From Actinomycetota bacterium (lineage in GTDB: Bacteria; Actinomycetota; Acidimicrobiia; Acidimicrobiales; Ilumatobacteraceae): DNA of 34,958 nucleotides. The position numbers were made by a program, and so were the translations under genes. A model generated the notes under the pieces. That model was not told where the DNA came from. It made no database searches and worked only from the letters and a program-made list of their open reading frames with translations. The first letter of the stretch is position 1. Each line of letters opens with the position of its first letter. Where the stretch lies: NCBI GenBank assembly GCA_029978335.1, contig JAPOJQ010000015.1, positions 1 through 34,958 of the forward strand, read 5' to 3'. This document shows, piece by piece, positions 23,206 to 31,430 of this stretch.

Positions 23206-24213
23206 GTGTCTTCCACCGATGACGCAGCATCGCGGCGATCTCATCTGATCGCCGCCGCGCTGTCATCCCTCGTTCCCGAACGGGATCGTGCATCTTCAAC
23301 GTCGTCATCGTTTCCCGGCGGCGCGGTCGTTCATACCTCGGCCGCTAGCCACGTGTGGCTCGATGAACAACCAACTCGTGCGATTGCGGTGGCCATGCTG
23401 CTCGCATCGCGCGCCGGGTCACCGTCAGTCCGAGTCCTGGTCCGATCTGATCTTGATGCCGAGATCGGCATCACCGCACGGAGGGCCCGCCTGTGGCGTG
23501 TGCCGGCGACCGTCGAACGACTTGTCGGCAGTGTCGCTGCACCAGTGACGCCCGCTGCTCACCGCGCCGAAGCGACGTTGCCCGAATCACACGAGCAGTT
23601 TGCGGCGGTCATTGCTGAGTCGGGCGCACAGGTGGTGAGTGAACACGGCGTGTTGACCGGTGAAGTCGACGGGCTCGAAGTGTGCCGTGTGGTCGACGAT
23701 GGCGACGGCCCTCGACTCGAAGTCGGCGTCGGATCCCATGACCGGGAGGCGTTCCAAATGTTGCACGGCGAAACCCCGGCAGCCGATTCGCTGACGCGCA
23801 TCGTCGCCTCGGTCGCTGCGCTCCGGGCCCCTGATGCGGACCCTCATCCGCTGAATCGACTCGCGCCAGAGCGGCAACTCCGTCAGCGCATCATCGCGGC
23901 ACCATCGCTCGTCGGTGCCGCGACCGCTTTTGGCATTCCAGGGGTTCTTCCCGCTCCTGGACCCGGTCATCTGGCACCCGCCCATCTCGTAGTTCAGCGC
24001 AATGACGAGCATGTGCTCGTTGCCTGTACCACTGGCACCGATCTCGGTGCGATGGCCGACGCCCTCGACACCTTTGACTGGCATCGTGATCGTTACGAAC
24101 TCACCTCGCTCGTCGTGGCCGTCCCTGTGCGCAACCAACTTCGAGCAATTGACGAGTTGGCCAGCTTGGCAGGGGTGCCAGCAACTGTTGTCGGTGTTCC
24201 GGATCGGATGTAA
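23206..24213 (+). CDS. Unrecognised 335-residue protein in the rpmE-prfA operon
   Basis: I do not recognise a domain in this 335-residue, apparently cytoplasmic protein. It has no signal peptide or TM segment. An Ala/Ser-rich N-terminal third (SASHVWLDEQPTRAIAVAMLLAS near 47-70) is followed by a central part with ESHEQFAAVIAESGAQVV, GEVDGLEVCRVVDDGDG and EVGVGSHDREAFQML. The segment HPLNRLAPERQLRQRI lies near residues 219-234. The C-terminal part (LVVQRNDEHVLVACTTGTDL, TSLVVAVPVRNQL) alternates strands and helices like an alpha/beta fold. The GTG start at 23206 is 12 bases after rpmE and the stop is 3 bases before prfA, so it is in the translation-termination operon. Codon use looks like that of its neighbours. 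Confidence 0.8.
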   Translation: MSSTDDAASRRSHLIAAALSSLVPERDRASSTSSSFPGGAVVHTSAASHVWLDEQPTRAIAVAMLLASRAGSPSVRVLVRSDLDAEIGITARRARLWRVPATVERLVGSVAAPVTPAAHRAEATLPESHEQFAAVIAESGAQVVSEHGVLTGEVDGLEVCRVVDDGDGPRLEVGVGSHDREAFQMLHGETPAADSLTRIVASVAALRAPDADPHPLNRLAPERQLRQRIIAAPSLVGAATAFGIPGVLPAPGPGHLAPAHLVVQRNDEHVLVACTTGTDLGAMADALDTFDWHRDRYELTSLVVAVPVRNQLRAIDELASLAGVPATVVGVPDRM

Positions 24214-24216
24214 TCG

Positions 24217-25305
24217 ATGCGCGACGCTGATCCACACGGTCTTTTCGGACGACTCGCTCACCTCGCTGACGAGCACCGGGAACTCGAAGCACGGTTAGCC
24301 GATCCGGCGACCCTCGCGAACTCGGCTGAGTTGCAGCGCGTCAGCCGTCGATATCGAGAACTCACTGCAGTCGTCGAGGTCGTTGACGCTCATGCACGAC
24401 TCGTTGCCGACGCTGCAGCCGCTGAAGAACTCCTCGAAGTCGCTGACGCGCAAGAGCGCACGGGCTTGATCGCAGAAATCGAACGCATCGACGAGTTGAT
24501 CGAGGCGTTAGCGGAGCGTGCTCAAGTGCTGTTGATACCCGCTGACCCAGATGCCGGCCGAGCGGTGATCATGGAGATCAGGGGTGCAGAGGGTGGGGAG
24601 GAGGCGAACCTCTTTGCTCGAGATCTTCTCGATATGTACCGCGCTTATGCGCAACGGCGCGGGTGGACCATCGAGGTGCTCACCACCGACGTGAGCGATT
24701 TGGGCGGTATCAATCACGTGACGTTTGTGGTTCGTGGGGAAGATGCTTGGGAGCGGTTGAAATTCGAAGGTGGCCCGCATCGCGTGCAGCGCGTGCCGGT
24801 CACCGAAAGCCAGGGCCGCATACATACCTCCTCGGCAACGGTTGCCGTCCTGCCCGAGGTTGATGAGGTCGAGGTGTCGATCGACGACCGCGACCTCGAC
24901 GTCGATGTCTATCGATCGTCGGGGGCGGGCGGTCAGCACGTCAACACCACCGATTCAGCAGTGCGCATCACACACCGCCCGTCAGGCATCGTCGTCACCA
25001 TGCAGGACGAGCGGAGCCAGATCCAGAACCGTGCACGGGCCATGCAGGTGTTGCGAGCGCGGCTACATGCGCTGGCGATCGCTGACCGGGACGCATCTCG
25101 GTCTGAACAACGGCGCTCGCAACTCGGCGGTGGTGGCCGGAGCGAGAAAATCCGTACCTACAACTTCAAAGAGAGTCGGGTTACCGACCATCGCATCGGG
25201 CTCACCGTGCATCGCTTACCCGATGTGCTCGCAGGCGATCTCGATCACGTCATCGAACCGCTGCTCCTCGATGAACGCGAGCGACTGCTCGCCTCAGATC
25301 GATGA
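24217..25305 (+). CDS. prfA: Peptide chain release factor 1
   Basis: A 362-residue class I release factor reading UAA and UAG. The tripeptide recognition motif is PVT (194-196) in HRVQRVPVTESQGRIHTS, which marks RF1 rather than the SPF of RF2. The catalytic GGQ is at 238-240 in SSGAGGQHVNTTDSAVR. An N-terminal coiled coil and the GAEGGEEANLFA segment are as expected, and the length is normal. ATG 24217 follows the unknown gene by 3 bases. It overlaps prmC as ATGA. Confidence 0.97.
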   Translation: MRDADPHGLFGRLAHLADEHRELEARLADPATLANSAELQRVSRRYRELTAVVEVVDAHARLVADAAAAEELLEVADAQERTGLIAEIERIDELIEALAERAQVLLIPADPDAGRAVIMEIRGAEGGEEANLFARDLLDMYRAYAQRRGWTIEVLTTDVSDLGGINHVTFVVRGEDAWERLKFEGGPHRVQRVPVTESQGRIHTSSATVAVLPEVDEVEVSIDDRDLDVDVYRSSGAGGQHVNTTDSAVRITHRPSGIVVTMQDERSQIQNRARAMQVLRARLHALAIADRDASRSEQRRSQLGGGGRSEKIRTYNFKESRVTDHRIGLTVHRLPDVLAGDLDHVIEPLLLDERERLLASDR

Positions 25306-26150
25306 CAACGATCGGGGACCTCTTGCGTCAGACCACCGAAGTGGTCGGTCATCGTGTCCACGCTCGTTGGCTTGTCGAGACGGCAACCGGTGTGGACACG
25401 ATCGATGCGCATCTCGAAGAGTTAGTGACCGAGCGAATGGTGGCGCACCTCGATCGCATGGTGGCGAGGGTGCGACTCGGCGAACCGCTGCAGTACGTCC
25501 TCGGGCGATGGGGTTTCCGACACCTCGATCTTGCGGTGGACCCTCGGGTGCTGATTCCTCGGCCCGAAACCGAAGAGGTCGCCGGCGTTGCCATCGAGAT
25601 TGCTCGGCGTCATCAGCCACGACGTGTGCTCGATCTCGGCACCGGATCCGGCGCGATTGGATTGTCGGCTGCGTTTGAACTTCCGCTCGAAGGCACTGAG
25701 GTGTGGATCACCGATATCGACGATGATGCGCTTGCGGTGGCGAGGGCCAATCTTGCGGGGATCGGTCGGGCGGCCCGCAATGTCAGGGTGGCGCAGGGGT
25801 CGTGGTTCGAAGCGATCGCACGTGGCGAGCGCTTCGATGTGATCGTTGCGAACCCGCCCTACATCGCTGACGGCGATCCAGCGGTTGAGTCACGTGTCGT
25901 TGACCACGAGCCACACCTCGCACTGTTCAGTGGTGCCGATGGCCTCGATGCAATCCGCATACTCATCGACGGAGCGGTCGAGCATCTCTCCGACGGCGGG
26001 TCGCTTGTGCTTGAGATCGGCTACGACCAAGGCCCAACGGTGAGCAACCTCATGATGGCCGCCGGATTTTCCCTTGCGGAAATCAGACGCGACGCGGCAG
26101 GTCAGGATCGCATCGCTGTGGGTTCACTGGCTGCGGGCTTGCGTCGCTGA
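25302..26150 (+). CDS. prmC: Release factor glutamine methyltransferase
   Basis: A 282-residue SAM-dependent enzyme that methylates the glutamine of the GGQ motif in release factors. An N-terminal helical domain (LGEPLQYVLGRWGFRHL) leads to the family signature VLIPRPETEE (83-92). The SAM loop is DLGTGSGAIGLS (111-122) and the catalytic NPPY is at 184-187. Coupling to prfA by ATGA fits its job. Its last 27 bases overlap the end of the convergent aldolase gene. Confidence 0.95.
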   Translation: MTTIGDLLRQTTEVVGHRVHARWLVETATGVDTIDAHLEELVTERMVAHLDRMVARVRLGEPLQYVLGRWGFRHLDLAVDPRVLIPRPETEEVAGVAIEIARRHQPRRVLDLGTGSGAIGLSAAFELPLEGTEVWITDIDDDALAVARANLAGIGRAARNVRVAQGSWFEAIARGERFDVIVANPPYIADGDPAVESRVVDHEPHLALFSGADGLDAIRILIDGAVEHLSDGGSLVLEIGYDQGPTVSNLMMAAGFSLAEIRRDAAGQDRIAVGSLAAGLRR

Positions 26151-26882
26151 ACGGGCGATTCCCGCCCGCATTTCCACGATGTCGCTGGCGATGGTGATCA
26201 TGCGGAAGCCCTGCGAACGGCGAAGCGCAGCAACCGATGCTGAGCCGTGGATGCCTGGCACCACTCCATGGCGCCGACAGGCATCAACGATGTGGTGCAG
26301 AGCGTCGTCGAAGATCGGTGTCCCGTCGTTGCCCGTGGGGCCGAGACCAAGGCTGATCGCGAGATCGGCCGGACCCACATAGATCGCATCGATACCCGGC
26401 GTGGCGAGAATGTCGTCAAGGTTGCGCAATGCTTCAGCCGTTTCAATCATTGGAATTGCGGCGATCGATTGGTCGGCCCAGGTGCGGTAATCATCGGCAT
26501 TGCGTGCCGCCAGCGTCGGTCCCCAACTGCGCTGGCCGTTCGGGGCATACCGGCATGCAGCGATGACTGCTTGGGCTTGCGCAGCGGTATTGACCATCGG
26601 CACGATCACGCCGTGGCACCCTGCATCGAGAATGCGACCGATGATGCCATGGTCGTTCCACGGGGCCCGCGCGATCGGGATACCGCCGGCGAGTTGGATT
26701 GCCTGCACCATGGCCACGAGGTCCGAGTAGTCAGCTGCGCCGTGTTGGAGGTCAACGCACACGTAGTCGAGATCACAACTGGCGACCGCCTCGGCGCTCA
26801 CCACGGACGGAACCGACAGCCAAGCACCGAGAGTCTCGGCTCCCGTCGACCACATCTGTCGCAGCGTGTTTCGTTCGATCAT
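26124..26882 (-). CDS. HpcH/HpaI family aldolase
   Basis: A 252-residue class II pyruvate-type aldolase with a TIM-barrel fold. The family start LGAWLSVPS, the DxxH motif VCVDLQHGA (DLQHG in place of the more usual DxEH), RAPWND, and metal-ligand motifs MIETAEALRNLDDI (Glu147) and YVGPADLAISLG (Asp173) are all present. It should cleave or form 4-hydroxy-2-oxoacids, but the physiological substrate cannot be told. ATG 26882 has an AGGAGG Shine-Dalgarno 4 bases upstream, which excludes the longer upstream starts. It is divergent from chorismate mutase and overlaps prmC tail to tail by 27 bases. Confidence 0.9.
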   Translation of the reverse strand: MIERNTLRQMWSTGAETLGAWLSVPSVVSAEAVASCDLDYVCVDLQHGAADYSDLVAMVQAIQLAGGIPIARAPWNDHGIIGRILDAGCHGVIVPMVNTAAQAQAVIAACRYAPNGQRSWGPTLAARNADDYRTWADQSIAAIPMIETAEALRNLDDILATPGIDAIYVGPADLAISLGLGPTGNDGTPIFDDALHHIVDACRRHGVVPGIHGSASVAALRRSQGFRMITIASDIVEMRAGIARSATQARSQ

Positions 26883-26886
26883 TGGT

Positions 26887-26892
26887 CCTCCT
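26887..26892 (-). promoter_or_regulatory. Shine-Dalgarno site of the aldolase gene
   Basis: A perfect AGGAGG on the minus strand, 4 bases from ATG 26882. It fixes the start and shows that strong leadered initiation coexists with leaderless genes. Confidence 0.75.
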
Positions 26893-26953
26893 GATGGTCG
26901 ACGAGACGGTAGTGCACCCTGCGCTGGTCTAGGCACTCCCCAGTATCGGCCGG

Positions 26954-26959
26954 TAGCGT
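26954..26959 (+). promoter_or_regulatory. Putative -10 element of the chorismate mutase unit
   Basis: TAGCGT would start transcription near 26966. The resulting leader of about 18 bases holds GAGGA (26971-26975), 8 bases before ATG 26984. Confidence 0.35.
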
Positions 26960-26983
26960 CGAAGTGTTCTGAGGAACTCAACT

Positions 26984-27277
26984 ATGACCGACGATCGTCT
27001 CGCCACCTACCGCTCCAGTATCGACAACATTGACGCTGCGTTGGTGCACATGCTGGCCGAGCGCTTCAAGATCACTCAAGCCGTTGGCGAGTACAAGGCG
27101 GCGTCTGGGCTTCCTGCGGCTGATGAACATCGTGAGCAACAACAGGTTGAGCGTTTGCGTCGCCTTGCCACTGAGGCTGGACTCGATCCGGCATTCACCG
27201 AGAAATTCCTCCGGTTCATCGTTGCTGAAGTCATTCGACATCACCAGCGCATCGCTGGCGAGCCCGATGCACGCTGA
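26984..27277 (+). CDS. Chorismate mutase (AroQ type)
   Basis: A 97-residue all-helical monofunctional chorismate mutase, converting chorismate to prephenate for phenylalanine and tyrosine. The three-helix pattern is clear: YRSSIDNIDAALVHMLAERF (conserved Arg near 10), then ITQAVGEYKA (Lys38), and ADEHREQQQ with the conserved D-RE motif. Its C-terminal IVAEVIRHHQ ends the domain. The Shine-Dalgarno GAGGA supports ATG 26984. The last 11 bases overlap the next gene. Confidence 0.92.
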   Translation: MTDDRLATYRSSIDNIDAALVHMLAERFKITQAVGEYKAASGLPAADEHREQQQVERLRRLATEAGLDPAFTEKFLRFIVAEVIRHHQRIAGEPDAR

Positions 27278-28502
27278 CCGCGTGCAATTGGCCGTCATCG
27301 GTGGCGGACCGGCCGGTGCTGCGGCAGCGATGCGGGCTGCTCGGGCGGGCGTTGACGTGGTCGTGTTCGAGGCAGGTGAGCACGGACGCGACAAGGTGTG
27401 CGGCGACGGTCTGACGCCGCGGGCGGTTGCCGCTCTCAATGATCTCGACGTGAGCATCGACGACGCACACCGAATTTCGGGCCTGCGCATGATTGCTGGA
27501 CGAACGCAGCGAGAGCTTCCTTGGCCAGGTTCGGGGCGATTTCCCGCCTATGGAGCCGTGTGGCCTCGACGGCGCCTCGATGCGGCACTGATCGATGCGG
27601 CGGCTGCCTCAGGCGCCGATGTGCAGTTCTCCACGACCGCGGCACCGGTCATCGAAGACGGTGTGGTTGTTGGGGTCGACGCCACGACGAACGGCGTGAC
27701 ACGGCGGGTCCGTAGCGACATGGTGATCGTGGCGGCCGGCGCTCCTGGGGCGGTGGCTCGTGCGGTTGGCGCTGCACGCAATCCCGATGAGCCATTCGGG
27801 CTCGCCATCCGAACCTATGCGGAGTCACCACGGCACGCCGATGCGCTCTTGGAAGCGTGTTTGACGTTGCGAGATGAACACGGCACACCCGTGCCCGGCT
27901 ACGGATGGATGTTCCCATGCGGTGATGGAACGGTGAACATCGGTGTGGGTGCATTGTCGACGATGAAGGGCTTCAAGAAACTGAACCTCAATTCGCTGAT
28001 CGCCGCCTATCGGGGCATCGTCGGTGATGCATGGGAACTCGGTCCCGACCTGGAGCGCCCACGTGCATGGCGGCTCCCGATGAGCGTGGTGCGACGGCAC
28101 GGTCCCGGCTGGGTCGCCGTCGGGGATGCTGCCGGTCTGGTGAACCCAATGAACGGTGAGGGCATCGACTACGGGCTTGAGTCAGGAATGTTGGCAGCGG
28201 ATGAATTCGTTCGTTCGCCGTCGGAGGCGCCCGATCGTTATGACCGTGAAGTCGCTGAACGCTTTGATGCGTTTTTGCGGACAGGGCGCCGATTTGCCTT
28301 CCTCATTGGCCATCCATTGTTGTTGCGTTCAGGGCTTCGACTGGCGGTGGGGACCGAAGCGATCGCTCAGATCACCCTGCAGGTCATGGGCAACCTCGTC
28401 GACCCTGACACACCGGGGACCTCTGGTCGAGTGCTCCGCGCCGCCGATCGTGCGCTCGCTGTGGCCGATCCCGTGTTGCGACGCACCCGCGCTCGCGCCT
28501 GA
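27267..28502 (+). CDS. Geranylgeranyl reductase family flavoprotein, MenJ-like
   Basis: A 411-residue FAD enzyme. The dinucleotide motif VIGGGPAGAAAA (10-21) is followed by RDKVCGDGLTPRAV (41-54), VPGYGWMFPCGDGTVNIGVGALS and GDAAGLVNPMNGEGIDYGLESG. These match mycobacterial MenJ, which saturates one isoprene unit of menaquinone, more closely than chlorophyll-type geranylgeranyl reductases as I remember them. The enzyme would act on menaquinone or polyprenyl chains at the membrane face. ATG 27267 overlaps the chorismate mutase gene by 11 bases; earlier in-frame starts run through that gene. ppgK follows after 8 bases. Confidence 0.87.
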   Translation: MHADRVQLAVIGGGPAGAAAAMRAARAGVDVVVFEAGEHGRDKVCGDGLTPRAVAALNDLDVSIDDAHRISGLRMIAGRTQRELPWPGSGRFPAYGAVWPRRRLDAALIDAAAASGADVQFSTTAAPVIEDGVVVGVDATTNGVTRRVRSDMVIVAAGAPGAVARAVGAARNPDEPFGLAIRTYAESPRHADALLEACLTLRDEHGTPVPGYGWMFPCGDGTVNIGVGALSTMKGFKKLNLNSLIAAYRGIVGDAWELGPDLERPRAWRLPMSVVRRHGPGWVAVGDAAGLVNPMNGEGIDYGLESGMLAADEFVRSPSEAPDRYDREVAERFDAFLRTGRRFAFLIGHPLLLRSGLRLAVGTEAIAQITLQVMGNLVDPDTPGTSGRVLRAADRALAVADPVLRRTRARA

Positions 28503-28510
28503 TCGGTATC

Positions 28511-29272
28511 GTGCCGGCCGTGTCTGTACCGCACTCCGGCCTTGGCATCGACATCGGGGGTACCGGAATGAAGGCCGCCATCGTCGATCTTGCATCGGGC
28601 AGCCTCCTGTCGGAACGTCACCGAATCCCGACGCCAAAGCCCGCCACACCGTCAGCGGTTGCCGAGATCGCAGCAGCACTGGTTACCCACTTTGACTGGA
28701 CCGGACCGGTCGGCATAGCCCTTCCATCGGTTGTTCGCCATGGCATCGTGCAGTCGGCGGCGAACATCGATCCCTCATGGATCGATACCGACGCAGCCTC
28801 GCTCTTTGAGGATGCCTTGCGCCAGCCGGTGGCTGTGCTGAACGATGCGGATGCTGCAGGGCTCGCAGAGATCGCTCATGGATCGGGTCGCGACACTCAC
28901 GGTGTCGTACTGATGCTGACCTTCGGCACCGGGATTGGTTCAGCCCTCTTCGTCGACGGTCGTCTCGTACCGAACACCGAGTTGGGCCATCTCGAGTTTC
29001 GCGGCGATTCCATTGAGCGGTGGGCAGCCGCCAGCGCTCGCGAACGTGACGACTTGAGTTGGTCGCAGTGGGCGGCGCGCGTTGACACCTTGTTGTCGAC
29101 AATTGATGGGTTGTTCTCGCCCGATGTCGTCATCGTCGGCGGTGGCGCGAGCAAGAAGCCGGACCGGTGGGTGCCGCTGCTCCAGCAGCGTTTCGAGATT
29201 CGCGTGGCACGCTTCGCCAATTCAGCGGGCATTATCGGTGCCGCAATGGCTTGCGCCGCGCTGTCGGCTTAG
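28511..29272 (+). CDS. ppgK: Polyphosphate glucokinase
   Basis: A 253-residue ROK-family kinase phosphorylating glucose with polyphosphate or ATP. GIDIGGTGMKAAIVD (12-26) is the phosphate-binding loop. TPKPATPSAVAEI, NDADAAGLAE and LTFGTGIGSALFVDG with PNTELGHLE match actinobacterial PpgK closely. The catalytic aspartate is in NDADAAG. The usual ROK zinc cysteine cluster is absent, as is normal for PpgK. The start is GTG 28511; GTG 28523 is a possible alternative. Its stop codon overlaps the stop of the convergent exchanger gene (shared TTAG). Confidence 0.93.
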   Translation: MPAVSVPHSGLGIDIGGTGMKAAIVDLASGSLLSERHRIPTPKPATPSAVAEIAAALVTHFDWTGPVGIALPSVVRHGIVQSAANIDPSWIDTDAASLFEDALRQPVAVLNDADAAGLAEIAHGSGRDTHGVVLMLTFGTGIGSALFVDGRLVPNTELGHLEFRGDSIERWAAASARERDDLSWSQWAARVDTLLSTIDGLFSPDVVIVGGGASKKPDRWVPLLQQRFEIRVARFANSAGIIGAAMACAALSA

Positions 29273-30411
29273 GACTTCGGGGCGGTATCGCCGCGTCGAT
29301 ATTCGGCGAGTCCTTTGATGCCAACGATGACCAGTGTGACGGCTGTCAGCGGTACAACAAAGCTGAGCATTGCGATGCTGAACGTCGAATGCAGTCCGTG
29401 TTCGGCGGCGTCAAGGCCAAGCCACACAAGGTAGGCAACGTAGTAGGCGACAAAGACGCCGCCCTCCCAACGCTTCAGTTCAAACCCGTTGACGAACATC
29501 GGCAAACAGGCCACGGCAACCGCAATCATGAAGGGGATGTCGAAGCCGAGTGCGCCGCCAGAGACATTGACGGGCGACACGATGGACGAGATACCGAGGA
29601 CGGCGAGGATATTGAACAAGTTCGAGCCGATGGCATTGCCAACAGCCAGATCTCGTTGCCCACGGGCAGCCGCAACCACCGATGTCGCCAGTTCAGGCAA
29701 GGACGTGCCAATAGCAACCACGGTCAGACCGATGACGAGTTCGCTGACGCCGAACGTCTCGGCGATCGTCGTTGCGGCGGCGACGAGCATCTGTGCGCCG
29801 ACGACGAGCAATACCAGACCTGCCATCACCGCGAGTACGTCACGCCACAGCGGCGTCGTTCCAGAGAGTTCTTCGTCGAGTCCCGCCGTGTACTGCGCCG
29901 CAAGTTCGACCGAGTCACTGATGCCGTCGGCGTCCTCGTCGACATCGAGGTGAGCGGTGCCTCGGGCGCCGGCAATGGTCCACGCGATGTACGCGATGAG
30001 CGCAACGACGAACACGATGCCGTCGATGCGACCAATCGAACCGTCGATGCCGAACATCAGCACGATGACCGACAACCCGATCATGATGGGGACGTCGATG
30101 CGCACGATCCGGAAGGCCACATAGAGCCCACCACCGGCTACCGCCGAGAGCCCGAGCACGAGCAGGACGTTGGCAATGTTGGATCCGACGACATTGCCGA
30201 GGGCGATATCGCTGCTGCCATTGATCGCCGCGCCAACGCTCACCGCAAGTTCGGGGGCACTCGTACCAAAGGCGACGACCGTCAACCCGATCACCACGGA
30301 CGACAGACCCGTTCGAGCGGCGATTCGGGCCGAGCCACGAACCAAGCTGTCGGCTCCACCGACGAGAGCGACGACCCCGACGATGAAGGCGATCACGGTG
30401 ATGACCGACAT
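29269..30411 (-). CDS. Cation/Ca2+ exchanger (CaCA family, YrbG-like)
   Basis: A 380-residue antiporter exchanging Ca2+ (or another cation) for Na+ or H+. The two inverted alpha-repeats are unmistakable: VVAFGTSAPELAVS with GNVVGSNIAN (about 45-81), and VVAIGTSLPELATS with GNAIGSNLFN in the second half. About ten TM segments are present. The loop between the halves contains a 12-residue D-x-D-x-D-G-x-x-D-x-x-E sequence (158-169), which resembles an EF-hand or thrombospondin type 3 calcium loop. ATG 30411 follows a GGGGGA purine run and was preferred to a start 25 codons upstream that overlaps the PfkB gene. Confidence 0.92.
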   Translation of the reverse strand: MSVITVIAFIVGVVALVGGADSLVRGSARIAARTGLSSVVIGLTVVAFGTSAPELAVSVGAAINGSSDIALGNVVGSNIANVLLVLGLSAVAGGGLYVAFRIVRIDVPIMIGLSVIVLMFGIDGSIGRIDGIVFVVALIAYIAWTIAGARGTAHLDVDEDADGISDSVELAAQYTAGLDEELSGTTPLWRDVLAVMAGLVLLVVGAQMLVAAATTIAETFGVSELVIGLTVVAIGTSLPELATSVVAAARGQRDLAVGNAIGSNLFNILAVLGISSIVSPVNVSGGALGFDIPFMIAVAVACLPMFVNGFELKRWEGGVFVAYYVAYLVWLGLDAAEHGLHSTFSIAMLSFVVPLTAVTLVIVGIKGLAEYRRGDTAPKS

Positions 30412-30479
30412 TCCCCCATCATCGCAGCGCTCACGAAGGTTCGCACCCCGAGAGGCACGATGTCTGCGACGATGTGGGC

Positions 30480-31421
30480 GTGACACGTGTCCGTAACAGC
30501 CGTGTGGTGGTGATCGGCGAGGCGTTGGTCGATCTCGTGATGCCTGAAGCAGCGCCGATTGAGGCAGTGCTTGGGGGAGCCCCTTACAACACCGCTCGGG
30601 CCCTGGCCCGCCTCGGCATACCGGTGGACTTTTGCGGCACCGTCAGCGTCGACCGTTTTGGTGAGCGCATCATGCAGCAACTCACCGCAGACGGGGTGGG
30701 CACTGCACTTGTCGAGCGCTGTGAACAGCCGACCACGCTTGCCGCGGCTGAGCTCTCATCCAAGGGATCGGCTGACTACCGGTTCTACATCGGCGGCACC
30801 TCCGCGCCGAGGCTCGAGCGAGATCGACTTGACGCCGTGCCGGCGTGGATCTTCACCGGTGGGCTTGGGTTGGTGCTCGAGCCATTGGCACACCGTGTGG
30901 ACGACATCGTTTCTGCGCGGGGTCCCAACACTCGTGTGATGGTCGATGCCAACGTTCGACCACACGTCATCAGCGACATGACTGGATACCGCCGCCGGGT
31001 CGAGCGGCTGGCCAGCTGCTGCGATGTCGTCAAGGTGAGCGATGAAGACCTCGCCCACCTCTATCCCGATGTCGAAGCAGAATCCGGCGTGCAGCGGCTC
31101 CTCGAATGTGGGGCTTCCCTCGTGCTCGTGACTGCGGGCGGCGATGCGGTGGTGGCCCGAACTGCCAATGAACGCATCGCGGTGTCGATCCCACCAGCGG
31201 TGATCGTTGACACCATTGGAGCGGGCGACACCTTCGACGCCGGGGTGCTGGCGTACTGGTGTGAGGTGCCGACTGAGATGGTCGATCCCACCGACGCTGC
31301 ACAGATCGCTGCGGCGGTGGATCTCGGTGCCCGTGCGGCAAGGGTGGTGGTCGGACGACGCGGAGCGGACCCGCCTCGGCGTTCAGAGTTGCCGCCGTCT
31401 GACCCGCCAAGTGACCGCTAG
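30480..31421 (+). CDS. PfkB family carbohydrate kinase (fructokinase-like)
   Basis: A ribokinase-fold sugar kinase of about 313 residues. VVVIGEALVDLV opens the fold, GGAPYNTARALARLG is the PfkB signature 1 and the C-terminal IVDTIGAGDTFDAGVL is signature 2, with the catalytic aspartate in GAGD. The pattern GEALVD...GGAPYN is usual for fructokinases, but the sugar is not proven. GTG 30480 is 6 bases after GACGAT, a weak -10-like sequence; GTG 30474 is also possible. A Pro-rich tail (PPRRSELPPSDPPSDR) ends the protein. Its TAG stop forms the first half of the next gene's -10-like hexamer. Confidence 0.88.
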   Translation: MTRVRNSRVVVIGEALVDLVMPEAAPIEAVLGGAPYNTARALARLGIPVDFCGTVSVDRFGERIMQQLTADGVGTALVERCEQPTTLAAAELSSKGSADYRFYIGGTSAPRLERDRLDAVPAWIFTGGLGLVLEPLAHRVDDIVSARGPNTRVMVDANVRPHVISDMTGYRRRVERLASCCDVVKVSDEDLAHLYPDVEAESGVQRLLECGASLVLVTAGGDAVVARTANERIAVSIPPAVIVDTIGAGDTFDAGVLAYWCEVPTEMVDPTDAAQIAAAVDLGARAARVVVGRRGADPPRRSELPPSDPPSDR

Positions 31422-31424
31422 GTT
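31419..31424 (+). promoter_or_regulatory. Putative leaderless -10 element of the M20 peptidase gene
   Basis: TAGGTT ends 6 bases before GTG 31431. Its TAG is also the stop codon of the upstream sugar kinase. Confidence 0.4.
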
Positions 31425-31430
31425 GATCTC

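Noticed and set aside
29167-30483. A 438-codon plus-strand ORF opposite the exchanger gene
   Set aside because: Its translation is very rich in Asp, His, Arg and Gly without any motif, and it is the antisense shadow of a well-conserved membrane protein.
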